From assembly GCF_030818415.1 (NCBI RefSeq), contig NZ_JAUTAE010000001.1:1800501-1864500 (forward strand): a DNA stretch of 64,000 nucleotides, in the 5' to 3' direction. The notes beneath the pieces were generated by a model that saw only the letters and a program-made list of their open reading frames with translations, searched no databases and was not told the DNA's origin. Source of the DNA: Sphingomonas sp. SORGH_AS_0950. GTDB lineage: Bacteria; Pseudomonadota; Alphaproteobacteria; Sphingomonadales; Sphingomonadaceae. Shown piece by piece: positions 17,338-25,779 of the stretch. Each line of letters begins with the position of its first letter. Position 1 is the stretch's first letter. The position numbers were made by a program, and so were the translations under genes.

Positions 17338-18231
17338 ATGCCGCACGACCTCTTCCTGGCCACGTCCATTCCGCCCGCGCTGGAACTGGCGCTTGCCGAG
17401 CGCTTCCAGCTTCACCGCGACGACGCCCCGCCCTCGACCCGCGCGATCGTCGGCGGCGGGATGATGACGGTCGACCAAGCGCTGCTCGACCGGCTGCCCG
17501 CGCTGGAGATCATCGCGGTGCACGGCGTCGGCCATGACCGGATCGACCGCGAGGCGGTGGCCGCGCGCGGCATCTGCATCGCGATCACCCCCGATGCGCT
17601 GACCGAGGATGTCGCCGACCAGGCGATCGCGCTGTGGCTGGCGGTCGAGCGGCGGGTCGCCGCCAACGACCGTGCGATGCGGATGGGCAACTGGACGGTG
17701 CCGCTGGGCCGACGCGCGAGCGGGCGGCGGATCGGCATCTTCGGGCTGGGCCGGATCGGCCAGGCGATCGCCCGGCGCGCCGAGCCCTTCGCCAGCGAGA
17801 TCCTCTACACCGCCCGCTCGGCCAAGCCCGTGCCATGGCGCTTCGTTCCCGACCCGGCGACGCTGGCGGCGGAGAGCGACGTGCTGATCCTCGCCGCGCC
17901 GGGCGGGGCGGACACGCACCATCTGGTCGATGCGGCGATGCTCGACCGGCTGGGGCCGGAGGGGGTGATCGTCAATATCGCGCGCGGCAGCCTGATCGAC
18001 GAGGAGGCGCTGATCGCCGCGCTGGAGGCGCACCGGATCGCGGGTGCGGGGCTGGACGTGTTCGCCGAGGAACCCGACGTGCCCTATGCGCTGCGCCGGA
18101 TGAACCATGTCGTGCTCGCCCCGCATCAGGGCAGCGCCACACGCGAGGCGCGGGCCGAGATGGCGGCGATGGTGGTCGCCAATCTGGAGGCGCATTTCGC
18201 GGGACGCGAGCCGCCGGGGTTGCTGGGTTGA
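17338..18231 (+). CDS. D-isomer-specific 2-hydroxyacid dehydrogenase
   Basis: NAD(P)H-dependent reductase of 2-keto acids, probably hydroxypyruvate/glyoxylate type. The 297-residue protein has the nucleotide-binding GIFGLGRIGQAIA (about 135-148), the catalytic Arg in NIARGSLIDE, Glu in DVFAEEPDVP and His in LAPHQGSAT. All three catalytic residues are present. It is transcribed against ruvA and ruvB on either side and ends 4 bases before the ruvA stop, so it interrupts the ruv cluster. Substrate is not decided. Confidence 0.93.
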   Translation: MPHDLFLATSIPPALELALAERFQLHRDDAPPSTRAIVGGGMMTVDQALLDRLPALEIIAVHGVGHDRIDREAVAARGICIAITPDALTEDVADQAIALWLAVERRVAANDRAMRMGNWTVPLGRRASGRRIGIFGLGRIGQAIARRAEPFASEILYTARSAKPVPWRFVPDPATLAAESDVLILAAPGGADTHHLVDAAMLDRLGPEGVIVNIARGSLIDEEALIAALEAHRIAGAGLDVFAEEPDVPYALRRMNHVVLAPHQGSATREARAEMAAMVVANLEAHFAGREPPGLLG

Positions 18232-18235
18232 ACCC

Positions 18236-18835
18236 CTATTTGGCCGCCTTGCGCAGCGCCAGCCGCACCAGCGCATCGAGGGTCGCGCCCGCCCCCAGTT
18301 CCTCCTCGGCCGAAGCCACCGCCGCGCTCGCCTCGGCGGGACGGAAGCCCAGGTTGAGCAGCGCCGACACCGCATCCGCGCCCGCCCCGACCGGCGTCGC
18401 CGCACCGCCGCCCGATCCGGGCGCCAGGACGATGCCGCCGACCTTGTCCTTCAACTCCATCACGATCCGCTGCGCCAGCTTCGGCCCGACGCCATTGGCG
18501 CGCGCGACCATCGCCTTGTCGCCGCTGGCGATCGCGCGCATCAGGTCGGCGGGCTCCAGCGCCGACAGGATGGCCAGCGCCACCCGCGACCCCACGCCCT
18601 GCACCCCGGTCAGCAACCGGAACCAGTCCCGCTCGTCCGCGCTGGCGAAACCGACGAGGCGGATCGAATCCTCCGATACCAGCATCTCGGTATGCAGCAT
18701 CGCCGCCTCGCCCACCGGGCCGATCGAGGATAGCGTGCGCGCCGAGGCGCCGACCAGATAGCCGACCCCCCCGACATCGATCACCGCATGGTCGATGCCG
18801 GTGGAGTCCAAACGTCCCTTGAGATGCGCGATCAT
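18236..18835 (-). CDS. ruvA: Holliday junction DNA-binding protein RuvA
   Basis: Tetrameric protein that binds four-way junctions and loads RuvB. The 199-residue protein has an N-terminal OB-fold ([19 protein letters not shown]), two helix-hairpin-helix motifs ([16 protein letters not shown] and [19 protein letters not shown]), a Gly/Ala linker, and a C-terminal RuvB-binding domain ([12 protein letters not shown]). It follows ruvC with a 288-base repeat-bearing gap rather than the usual tight spacing. Confidence 0.98.
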   Translation of the reverse strand: MIAHLKGRLDSTGIDHAVIDVGGVGYLVGASARTLSSIGPVGEAAMLHTEMLVSEDSIRLVGFASADERDWFRLLTGVQGVGSRVALAILSALEPADLMRAIASGDKAMVARANGVGPKLAQRIVMELKDKVGGIVLAPGSGGGAATPVGAGADAVSALLNLGFRPAEASAAVASAEEELGAGATLDALVRLALRKAAK

Positions 18836-18899
18836 GGCGACGGATTAGAACAAAACGGGGGTTTCGTCACGCCCCTCGCCGATGTTGCTGGTGGAACGG

Positions 18900-19114
18900 G
18901 TTCACGCGAAGCCGCGATGGCGCGAAGAAGGTTTGTGCGCGCAGAGGCGCGGAGGGCGCAGAGACGGCGTCCTGTTGGGCGAAGCCCAGGCTATACCATC
19001 AACCGTAGAGATAAGGAGGGCCGCTGGCGCGGCATACCAACCATCTCTGCGTCCTCTGCGCCTCCGCGCGAACAAATCCTTCTCTTCTTCGCGTCATCGC
19101 GGCTTCGCGCGAAC
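18900..19114. repeat. large palindromic element (MITE-like) between ruvC and ruvA
   Basis: Arms of about 67-76 bases at 18900-18966 and 19039-19114 are imperfect inverted copies. Shared blocks include CGCGAAGCCGCGATG and GAGGCGC(G/A)GAGG. They flank a core of about 70 bases with no ORF of substance. The arms share the GCGGAGG/CAGAG composition of the element at 2594-2741. No transposase is nearby. Confidence 0.75.
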
Positions 19115-19123
19115 CCACACCCC

Positions 19124-19642
19124 TTAAAAAGCAGAAGTCCGCCGCTGCATCGCCCGCGCGCTGGCCAAATGGTGGGCATGGGTGATCGCCACCGCGAGCG
19201 CGTCCGCCGCGTCCGGCCCCGCCAGCTTCACGCCGGGGAGCAGGTGGCCGACCATCGCCTGCACCTGTTTCTTGTCCGCGCCGCCGGTGCCGACCGTCGC
19301 CTTCTTGACGATGCTCGGGTGATATTCGCCGACGATCAGCCCGGCCTGCGCCGCCGACAACAGGACGATGCCGCGCGCTTGGCCCAGTTTCAGCGTGGAT
19401 TGCGCGTTGCTGTTGCCCAGCACCTCTTCCACCGCCGCGCCGTCGGGCTGCTGCTGGCGGATCACGTCGTAGAGCGCGGCGTGCAGGTTCGCGAGGCGGC
19501 GCGGCAGCGGCATCGACGGCTCGGTCTTGATCTGGCCGTTGGCGACATGGCGCAGGCGGTTGCCCTCCGCCGCGATCACCCCCCAGCCGGTGGTGCCGAG
19601 ACCGGGGTCGAGGCCGAGGATGATGGCGGGGGGTAGGGTCAT
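19124..19642 (-). CDS. ruvC: crossover junction endodeoxyribonuclease RuvC
   Basis: Dimeric RNase H-fold resolvase that cuts Holliday junctions. The 172-residue protein has the first catalytic Asp in [13 protein letters not shown] (Asp12), Glu in AAVEEVLG, and the last acidic pair in [11 protein letters not shown]. All four acidic residues expected of RuvC are there. Upstream yebC and downstream ruvA give the conserved yebC-ruvC-ruvA order. Confidence 0.98.
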   Translation of the reverse strand: MTLPPAIILGLDPGLGTTGWGVIAAEGNRLRHVANGQIKTEPSMPLPRRLANLHAALYDVIRQQQPDGAAVEEVLGNSNAQSTLKLGQARGIVLLSAAQAGLIVGEYHPSIVKKATVGTGGADKKQVQAMVGHLLPGVKLAGPDAADALAVAITHAHHLASARAMQRRTSAF

Positions 19643-19679
19643 GACGGGCTTTCGGGAGGGGTTATCTTGCGCGTGGCTT

Positions 19680-19743
19680 GCCCCTCCACCACGCGGCCAT
19701 GCCGCGCGGTCCCCCTCCCCAAGCCGAGCTTGGGGAGGAATAG
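19680..19743. repeat. C-tract intergenic repeat
   Basis: CCCCTCCACCA, then a GC palindrome, then the hairpin CCTCCCCAAG/CTTGGGGAGG and GAATAG. A very similar unit in the same orientation is at 41399-41463. It separates yebC from ruvC. Confidence 0.65.
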
Positions 19744-19746
19744 GGG

Positions 19747-20490
19747 TTAGCCGAGCTTTTCCATCACTTCGTCGGAGACTTCGTAATTGCCCCAGACGGT
19801 CTGGACGTCGTCGTCGTCATCCAACGTGTCGATCAGCTTGAACAAAGTAGCCGCCGCCGCTTCGTCGACCGCGACCATGGTCTGCGGACGCCAGGCGAGC
19901 TTGGCGCCTTCCGCCTCGCCCAGCACGGGCTCCAGCGCCTTGGCGACTTCATGCAGATCGGCCTGCGCCGTCCAGATCTCGTGGCCGTCCTCGGTGGAGG
20001 TCACGTCCTCGGCCCCGGCTTCCAGCGCCGCCTCGAACACCTTTTCGGCGTCGCCCGCGCTGGCGGGATAGTTGATCAGGCCCATCCGGTCGAAGCCGTG
20101 GCTGACCGAGCCGGCGGTGCCCAGATTGCCGCCATTCTTCGACACCGCGGTGCGCACATTGGTCGCGGTGCGGTTGCGATTGTCGGTCAGCGCCTCGATG
20201 ATCAGGCTGACGCCGCCGGGGCCGAAGCCCTCATAGCGGATTTCCTCGTAATTCTCCCCGTCGCCGCGCGAGGCCTTGTCGATGGCGCGGGCGATATTGT
20301 CCTTGGGCATCGAGGCCGCCTTGGCCGCGTTGACGGCGGCGCGCAGACGCGGATTCATGTCCGGGTCGGGCGTGCCCATCTTGGCCGCGACGGTGATTTC
20401 GCGGGAAAGCTTGGAAAATGCCGCCGAGCGCTTCTTATCCTGCGCGCCCTTGCGGTGCATGATGTTCTTGAATTTGCTGTGGCCTGCCAT
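19747..20490 (-). CDS. yebC: YebC/PmpR/TACO1 family protein
   Basis: A 247-residue member of the YebC family, known as transcriptional regulators and translation factors that help ribosomes at poly-proline. The signature N-terminus [20 protein letters not shown] is intact, with the acidic central domain ([19 protein letters not shown]) and an acidic C-terminus ([15 protein letters not shown]). It starts the yebC-ruvCA(B) cluster. Confidence 0.97.
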   Translation of the reverse strand: MAGHSKFKNIMHRKGAQDKKRSAAFSKLSREITVAAKMGTPDPDMNPRLRAAVNAAKAASMPKDNIARAIDKASRGDGENYEEIRYEGFGPGGVSLIIEALTDNRNRTATNVRTAVSKNGGNLGTAGSVSHGFDRMGLINYPASAGDAEKVFEAALEAGAEDVTSTEDGHEIWTAQADLHEVAKALEPVLGEAEGAKLAWRPQTMVAVDEAAAATLFKLIDTLDDDDDVQTVWGNYEVSDEVMEKLG

Positions 20491-20517
20491 CGGTGCCTCG
20501 TAAAATGATCGCGCTCT

Positions 20518-21057
20518 CTACGACCGCGCAAGGGCTTTTGCCAACCCGTCGATCTTCGCCTCCAGCGAGTCGAGTCGTTCGACGACCGCGCTGTCCAGCT
20601 TGTGATGCAGTCGTAATATGTCGATCTCGGCGCGCAAATTGGTGCGATAGTCGAGACTGGCGGCCAGCCGATCCTTGGCCGATTGCCGGTTCTGGCTCAT
20701 CATGATGACCGGCGCCTGGATCGCCGCCAGCGTCGAGAGCATCAGGTTGAGGAAGATGTACGGATAGGGATCGAAGACCAGCCCGAAATGGCCGAGCACG
20801 TCCGAGTTCAGCAACATCCACCCCAGCAGGATCACCGAAAAGGTGATGATGAAGCCCCAGCTGCCACCGACCGCCGCCACCCGGTCGGCCAGTTTCTCGC
20901 CCCAGGTCGAGCTTTCGTCCGCGACATCGGCGGCGTCGCGGGTGCTCAGCTGGCCCGACTCGATGTCGGCGATGACCTGGCGTTCTTCCTCGTCCAGTTC
21001 GTGCGCGGGCTTGCCCAGCGTACGGCGGGCGATTTCGGCGGCGGTCGACAGGGCCAT
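20518..21057 (-). CDS. DUF1003 family membrane protein
   Basis: A 179-residue protein with a soluble N-terminus (about 1-55), two membrane helices separated by DPYPYIFLN (about 65-115), and a C-terminal coiled coil (LRLHHKLDSAVVERLDSLEAKI). This arrangement, including WGFIITF and the PVIMMSQNRQ motif, is diagnostic of DUF1003. Function is unknown. It is divergent from the HerA-like ATPase gene with a 69-base shared promoter region. Confidence 0.9.
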   Translation of the reverse strand: MALSTAAEIARRTLGKPAHELDEEERQVIADIESGQLSTRDAADVADESSTWGEKLADRVAAVGGSWGFIITFSVILLGWMLLNSDVLGHFGLVFDPYPYIFLNLMLSTLAAIQAPVIMMSQNRQSAKDRLAASLDYRTNLRAEIDILRLHHKLDSAVVERLDSLEAKIDGLAKALARS

Positions 21058-21126
21058 GTTCGGTCGCTCCCTCGGGGAATCAAATGCCTTGCTCCTTGGG
21101 GCGTTGATCGGCCAAACGCCAGAGTC

Positions 21127-22590
21127 ATGACGGTACGCGTGGATATGGGAACCGATGAGCGTGGCTCGTCGGTGCCGATCGATCTTGAGGAACTGCTGGC
21201 GACCCGCCTGCTGGTGCAGGGCAATTCGGGATCGGGAAAGTCGCATCTGCTGCGCCGCCTGCTCGAGAAATCGGCGGGCCAGGTGCAACAGGTGGTGATC
21301 GACCCGGAGGGCGATTTCGTCACGCTTTCCAAGGCTTATGGCCATGTCGTGATCGAGGCGGGCGACTATGCCGAGCGCGAGGTCGGGCGGTTCGGCGCGC
21401 GGATTCGCGAACACCGCGCCTCGGTGGTGCTGAGTCTCGAGGGACTCGAGATCGAGGGACAGATGCGCTGCGCCGCGACGTTCCTGAACGCGCTGTTCGA
21501 TGCGCCGCGCGAGCATTGGTATCCCGCGCTGGTCGTGGTCGACGAGGCGCAGCTCTTCGCCCCCACCACCGGCGGCGAAGTGTCGGAGGAGGTCCGCCGC
21601 GCCTCGCTGTCCGCCATGACCAATTTGATGTGTCGTGGGCGCAAGCGTGGCCTCGCGGGGGTGATCGCGACCCAGCGACTCGCCAAGCTGGCCAAGAACG
21701 TCGCGGCCGAGGCGTCCAACTTCCTGATGGGCCGCACCTTCCTCGACATCGACATGGCCCGCGCCGCCGACCTGCTGGGCATGGAGCGGCGCCAGGCCGA
21801 CTCGATCCGCGATCTGGCGCGCGGCACCTTCCTGGCGCTGGGGCCCGCCGTCTCGCGGCGGCCGATCACGGTGAAGATCGGCGCGGTCGAGACCTCGGCG
21901 CGGTCGGGCAGCCCCAAGCTGACCCCCCTGCCCGACGCGCCGCCGCCCGATTTGCAGGAACTGCTCTTCGCGCCGGTCGAGGAAGCGCCGACCCTACCCA
22001 TGACCTTCGACCCGCGCCCGCGCCGGGTGCCCGCCGAGGAACTGATGGCCGATCTCGGGCGCCCGCCCTTGCCCACCACCGCCGCGCCGCCCGCGCCGGA
22101 AATGGACGAGGGCGAAGTCGAGGCGATCTACGAACAGGTGCTGCGCGCGATCGTCGAGGACCCCGAATCGACCTTCCGCCCCGCCTCGGTCCTGTTCCAG
22201 GATTTCCAGGTGCGCTGCCGGATGGCGGGGCTCGCGCGGCCGCCGCTCGACCTGAACGGCTTTGCCCGGCGGCTGTCCTGCGCGCGGGCGGGGATTTTCG
22301 ATGTGAACGATCCCGACTGGCAGGAGGCGCTGGCGCTGGCCGGGATGCTGCCCGACGACATGCTGGGCGCGTTCCTGCTCGTCGCACGCGCGGCGCGGGA
22401 GGGCCTGCCCTGCCCGCCGGATACCAAGATCGCCGAGACCTATGGCACCAGCTCGCTAGGCCGGGTGAAGCGGCTGATCGCCTATATCGAGAGTCGCGAC
22501 CTGTTCGTGTGCCGCACCGATCTGACGGGGAAGCGGTCGATCACGATCCCGCGGCTGGGCTGGACGACCCAGGCGGCGGAGATGGGGTGA
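21127..22590 (+). CDS. HerA/FtsK-superfamily ATPase (DUF87-like)
   Basis: A 487-residue P-loop ATPase. Walker A is GNSGSGKS (about 33-40), Walker B with following Glu is VVVDEAQLFAP, and the VIATQRLAKL segment matches the HerA-type sensor region. The C-terminal 200 residues contain a Pro-rich linker and winged-helix-like segments (TYGTSSLGRVKRLIAYI). HerA-type ATPases act in DNA translocation or end processing, but no NurA partner is adjacent, so the substrate is unknown. Confidence 0.85.
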   Translation: MTVRVDMGTDERGSSVPIDLEELLATRLLVQGNSGSGKSHLLRRLLEKSAGQVQQVVIDPEGDFVTLSKAYGHVVIEAGDYAEREVGRFGARIREHRASVVLSLEGLEIEGQMRCAATFLNALFDAPREHWYPALVVVDEAQLFAPTTGGEVSEEVRRASLSAMTNLMCRGRKRGLAGVIATQRLAKLAKNVAAEASNFLMGRTFLDIDMARAADLLGMERRQADSIRDLARGTFLALGPAVSRRPITVKIGAVETSARSGSPKLTPLPDAPPPDLQELLFAPVEEAPTLPMTFDPRPRRVPAEELMADLGRPPLPTTAAPPAPEMDEGEVEAIYEQVLRAIVEDPESTFRPASVLFQDFQVRCRMAGLARPPLDLNGFARRLSCARAGIFDVNDPDWQEALALAGMLPDDMLGAFLLVARAAREGLPCPPDTKIAETYGTSSLGRVKRLIAYIESRDLFVCRTDLTGKRSITIPRLGWTTQAAEMG

Positions 22591-22603
22591 GGGTTTGCCC
22601 TTG

Positions 22604-22630
22604 GCCTTCGACTTCGCTCAGGCTGAACGG
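22604..22630 (+). repeat. REP-like repeat (TTCGACTTCGCTCAGG family)
   Basis: Forward copy of the 27-base unit, 14 bases after the HerA-like gene. Its inverted partner is at 23086-23112, so the hypothetical gene between is bracketed by the pair. Confidence 0.8.
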
Positions 22631-22668
22631 AAGTTGGGGAAGGGCAATCCTTCATATTGTCGCGAAGA

Positions 22669-23052
22669 TTAGGGCTTGGGAGCCGAAGCGTTGTCCTTCA
22701 GTCGTGGCACCCAGATTGTGCACGACAGTCCTGGCACCAATGGCCCGCCATCCGGCATCCGAACGCGATTGAAACAGCCCCCCAGAGGAAATTCACGCCC
22801 CAGCCATTTGCCCTCTGGGGTGTCCTGCTCATAGGATTCGATCCTATACCGCTCCAGGAACGCCCATAGCTTGTCCGCCGCCTTTCCGGCACAGATGTAT
22901 TTGTGGCTTTCTTCAGTGTCACTGACGTAACCCGCATCAACGGCCTCCCCCAGACAGGCTTCCATGAAAACCGGCATCTGTTCCGGGAAGGGCTTGTCGA
23001 TCGCAACGGAAAGCAGCGCGAAAGGGAGGATCAGCATAATGAAACAAGACAT
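22669..23052 (-). CDS. hypothetical small exported protein
   Basis: A 127-residue protein with a hydrophobic N-terminus (MSCFIMLILPFALLSVA) that could be a signal peptide, and four cysteines in the mature part (EACLGEA, KYICAGK, GGCFNRV, LSCTIWV) that could form two disulphides. I recognise no family. Its codon use looks less GC-biased than its neighbours, and it is bracketed by inverted REP-like repeats, which together suggest acquisition from elsewhere. Confidence 0.6.
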   Translation of the reverse strand: MSCFIMLILPFALLSVAIDKPFPEQMPVFMEACLGEAVDAGYVSDTEESHKYICAGKAADKLWAFLERYRIESYEQDTPEGKWLGREFPLGGCFNRVRMPDGGPLVPGLSCTIWVPRLKDNASAPKP

Positions 23053-23085
23053 GCCCGATCACCCCACTGCCATCAAGCACCTCCT

Positions 23086-23112
23086 CCGTTCAGCCTGAGC
23101 GAAGTCGAAGGC
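23086..23112 (-). repeat. REP-like repeat, inverted copy
   Basis: Inverse copy of the 27-base unit found at 22604-22630, located 34 bases upstream of the small exported protein gene. Confidence 0.8.
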
Positions 23113-23136
23113 CACGCCCCGCCGCCTGCCACAAAC

Positions 23137-23170
23137 AAAAAGGGCGACGGAGCCCAAAGCCCCGCCGCCC
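23137..23170 (-). terminator. intrinsic terminator of gapR
   Basis: On the minus strand a GGGCGGCGG/CCGTCGCCC stem is followed by five T residues, 29 bases after the gapR stop. Confidence 0.88.
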
Positions 23171-23198
23171 TTCGCATCCTGAAACCGGAAAACCGGGA

Positions 23199-23459
23199 TC
23201 AGATCATGCCCAGCGCCTTCATATACACTTCGAGGATCGCTTCCTCTTCCTGATATTCCTCACGCTTCTTCTTGCGAATCTGCATGATCTTCTTGATCGC
23301 CTTGGGGTCGTACCCGCGCGCCTTGGCTTCGGCGAAGACGTCCTTGATGTCGTCCGAAATGCCCTTCTTCTCTTCTTCCAGCCGCTCGGCCCGCTCGATC
23401 AGCAGGCGCAGCTCGTCGGCCGTCACATTGCCGCTGCTGTCGTAATTATCGTCCGCCAT
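23199..23459 (-). CDS. gapR: GapR / DUF2312 nucleoid-associated DNA-binding protein
   Basis: An 86-residue, almost wholly helical protein matching DUF2312, the family of Caulobacter GapR. GapR clamps around overtwisted AT-rich DNA ahead of moving polymerases and supports topoisomerase action. Family features seen are [16 protein letters not shown], the [15 protein letters not shown] turn, and the basic cluster [13 protein letters not shown]. It is a single-gene transcription unit with a strong terminator. The family is typical of alphaproteobacteria. Confidence 0.95.
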   Translation of the reverse strand: MADDNYDSSGNVTADELRLLIERAERLEEEKKGISDDIKDVFAEAKARGYDPKAIKKIMQIRKKKREEYQEEEAILEVYMKALGMI

Positions 23460-23630
23460 CGTCTTAACCCTCTGAATACCGATAGGCCCGCATGACCGAA
23501 TCCATGTCGCGGCCCGTACCTGCCCCCTCAATCAAGCGAAGGTCGGTCTGGCGCGGCCGGATCAGGCCCCATGTCGGGATCGGCGGCGGGTCTAGGCGCT
23601 TAACGCGACATGCTCAAGCGGGCATGTTCG

Positions 23631-23933
23631 TCAGGCGTTCTTCTTCACGCTTTCGGCCATGCGCGCCAGCTGCTCGGGCGTCGCTTCGCCCTGATGCTGC
23701 GCCTTCCACTGGTCATAGGGCATGCCGTAGATCGCTTCGCGCGCGGTCGCCTTGTCGACCCCTGCGGCCTCGCCCACCCAGTCGGACAGGCAGTTGCGGC
23801 AAAAGCCCGCCAGCCCCATCAGGTCGACATTCTGCGCATCGGTCCGGTGGCGCAGATGCAGGACCAGCCGCCGAAAGGCCGCCGCCGCCGCATTGTCATC
23901 GATTGCATTCAACGCATCCACTGCATCGGCCAT
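23631..23933 (-). CDS. DUF1244 family protein
   Basis: A 100-residue soluble protein with the DUF1244 core: FRRLVLHLRHRTDAQNVDLM, then GFCRNCLSDWV with a Cys-x2-Cys pair, and the acceptable-spacing YGMPYDQWK segment. Function is not known. It diverges from pyk with a 71-base gap. Confidence 0.9.
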   Translation of the reverse strand: MADAVDALNAIDDNAAAAAFRRLVLHLRHRTDAQNVDLMGLAGFCRNCLSDWVGEAAGVDKATAREAIYGMPYDQWKAQHQGEATPEQLARMAESVKKNA

Positions 23934-24004
23934 ATTCGTCTCTCCAAGGTTGATCGCGCCGCATTAGGCTTTAGGACGCACCCAGAAAAGAAGCAGGATG
24001 TAAG

Positions 24005-25474
24005 ATGACCCAGGCCCTCCCCCCGCGTTCGCGAAAAGTCCGCGTTCTTGCCACGCTTGGCCCGGCCAGCAGCGATCCCGAAATGATCGCCACCCTGTTT
24101 CAGGCAGGGGCCGACGCCTTCCGAATCAATATGAGCCATGGCGACCAGCAGTCCAAGGTTCCGCTGATCCAGGCGATCCGCGCGCTCGAGGAGCGGTTCG
24201 GTCGCCCGACCACGATCCTCGCCGATCTTCAGGGGCCCAAGCTGCGCGTCGGCAAGTTCGCGCAAGGCAAGGTGATGCTGGAAACCGGCAGCACCTTCGT
24301 GCTCGACCGGGATCCGACGCCGGGCGACGCCACCCGCGTCGAACTCCCCCACAAGGAGATTTTCGCCGCGATCGAGCCGGGCGCGCGCCTGCTGCTCGAC
24401 GACGGCAAGCTGGTGCTGCGCGTCGCCTTCCATGACGAACAGAAGATCACGACGCTGGTCGAGGTCGGCGGCGCGCTGTCGAACAACAAGGGGCTGAACG
24501 TTCCCGACGTGGTGCTGCCCATGGCCGCGCTGACCGAGAAGGACCGTTCGGACCTGGCCTTCGCGGTCGAGCAGGGCGTGGACTGGATCGCGCTGTCCTT
24601 CGTCCAGCGGCCCGAGGATCTGATGGAGGCGCGCGGCCTGATCAAGGGGCGTGCCGCGCTGCTCGCCAAGATCGAGAAGCCGCAGGCGATCGACCGGCTG
24701 GAGGAGATTGTCGAGCAGTGCGACGGCGTGATGGTCGCGCGCGGCGACCTGGGCGTCGAGCTGCCGCCCCAGGCCGTCCCGCCGCTCCAGAAGCGCATCG
24801 TCGAGGTGTCGCGCCGCATGGGCCGCCCGGTCGTCGTGGCGACGCAGATGCTCGAATCGATGATCCAGAGCCCCTCGCCCACCCGCGCCGAGGTGTCGGA
24901 CGTGGCGACCGCCATCTATGACGGCGCCGATGCGATCATGCTGTCGGCCGAGTCGGCGGCGGGCGCCTGGCCGGTCGAATCGGTCGCGATGATGAACGCG
25001 ATCGGCGTGTCGGTGGAAAACGACCCCGGTCACGGCGACCGCGTCCACTTCACCGCGATGACCCCCGACCCGACCACCGCCGACGCGCTGGCGGCGGCGG
25101 CGGCGGGCATCTCGCGCACCGTGTCGTCCAAGGCGATCATCTGCTTCACCTCCAGCGGCTCGACCGCGCGCCGCGTCGCGCGCGAGCGGCCCTCGGTGCC
25201 GATCCTGGTCCTGACTCCGCAGCTGGAAACGGCGCGCCGCCTGGGCCTGCTCTGGGGAACGCATGCGGTCCATACCCGCGACGTCGAGTCGTTCGAGGAG
25301 ATGGTCGCCAAGTCCAAGCGCATGGCGCTGCGCCACGGCATCGCCGAGGCGGGCAACCAGGTCGTGCTGATGGCGGGCGTCCCCTTCCGCACGCCGGGAT
25401 CAACCAACGTCCTGCACGTCACCCGCATCATGGGCGACGAGCTGGCCAATTATGGCGACCAGGCGGAAGCGTAA
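24005..25474 (+). CDS. pyk: pyruvate kinase
   Basis: Last step of glycolysis, phosphoenolpyruvate plus ADP to pyruvate plus ATP. The 489-residue protein has the N-terminal RVLATLGPASSD, INMSHGD with the substrate Asn/Ser, the LADLQGPKLRVG loop, the catalytic MVARGDLGVELP, the signature LLAKIEKPQAI (active Lys), and a C-terminal allosteric-type domain. A perfect fit to the family length. An intrinsic terminator follows and ends just before the tracrRNA gene, which converges from the other strand. Confidence 0.98.
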   Translation: MTQALPPRSRKVRVLATLGPASSDPEMIATLFQAGADAFRINMSHGDQQSKVPLIQAIRALEERFGRPTTILADLQGPKLRVGKFAQGKVMLETGSTFVLDRDPTPGDATRVELPHKEIFAAIEPGARLLLDDGKLVLRVAFHDEQKITTLVEVGGALSNNKGLNVPDVVLPMAALTEKDRSDLAFAVEQGVDWIALSFVQRPEDLMEARGLIKGRAALLAKIEKPQAIDRLEEIVEQCDGVMVARGDLGVELPPQAVPPLQKRIVEVSRRMGRPVVVATQMLESMIQSPSPTRAEVSDVATAIYDGADAIMLSAESAAGAWPVESVAMMNAIGVSVENDPGHGDRVHFTAMTPDPTTADALAAAAAGISRTVSSKAIICFTSSGSTARRVARERPSVPILVLTPQLETARRLGLLWGTHAVHTRDVESFEEMVAKSKRMALRHGIAEAGNQVVLMAGVPFRTPGSTNVLHVTRIMGDELANYGDQAEA

Positions 25475-25504
25475 GTTTCCGCGCCTGTACGCATGAACAG
25501 TCAA

Positions 25505-25538
25505 GGGCGGCGGGGCGAATGCTCCGTCGCCCTTTTCC
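25505..25538 (+). terminator. intrinsic terminator of pyk
   Basis: A GGGCGGCGGGGC/GCTCCGTCGCCC hairpin with a short loop is followed by TTTT, 30 bases after the pyk stop. It insulates pyk from the convergent tracrRNA. Confidence 0.88.
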
Positions 25539-25564
25539 ATGCGACATCACCAACGCCGGACAAG

Positions 25565-25645
25565 AAAAAAGCCAGCGCCGTAGCGCTGGCCTTATCTGGT
25601 GCAGACATGACTGCTTGTTAGCCGCCAGTACCGCAATCTCTGAGG
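25565..25645 (-). ncRNA. tracrRNA of the type II-C system
   Basis: Guides crRNA maturation and Cas9 loading. On the minus strand, CTCAGAGATTGCGGT (25630-25644) is exactly complementary to the crRNA repeat. After an A bulge and a wobble-rich segment, GCGGC, a bulged T and AAC complete the anti-repeat down to about 25617. A short nexus-like hairpin (GCAG/CTGC, 25601-25614) follows, then an 8-bp GCCAGCGC/GCGCTGGC terminator stem (25571-25590) and six T residues. The predicted RNA is about 80 nucleotides. The 5' end is set from the promoter and is approximate; a longer form cannot be ruled out. Confidence 0.92.
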
Positions 25646-25650
25646 CCCGC

Positions 25651-25679
25651 AGTCTTTGCGATTTCGCGGCGTCAGTCAA
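25651..25679 (-). promoter_or_regulatory. predicted tracrRNA promoter
   Basis: On the minus strand, TTGACT (25674-25679) and AAGACT (25651-25656) are exactly 17 bases apart. A start 7 bases past the -10 would fall at the first base of the anti-repeat core. The -35 is strong and the -10 weak; the position is what makes it credible. Confidence 0.6.
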
Positions 25680-25748
25680 GTGCGATTTGCCGCCGGAACG
25701 AACCATCTTCCGGTTTCCGCCCAAGGACTTTCGTCCCAAGATAAACGC

Positions 25749-25779
25749 GTCCATCATTCGGCCGAACGAAGAGATGGAC
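25749..25779. promoter_or_regulatory. nested palindrome just upstream of cas9
   Basis: GTCCATC (25749-25755) and GATGGAC (25773-25779) are perfect inverted arms enclosing the exact 10-base palindrome TTCGGCCGAA (25757-25766). The 3' arm abuts the cas9 Shine-Dalgarno (GGGGGAG). It could be a repressor operator or an mRNA hairpin limiting cas9 translation. Confidence 0.5.
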
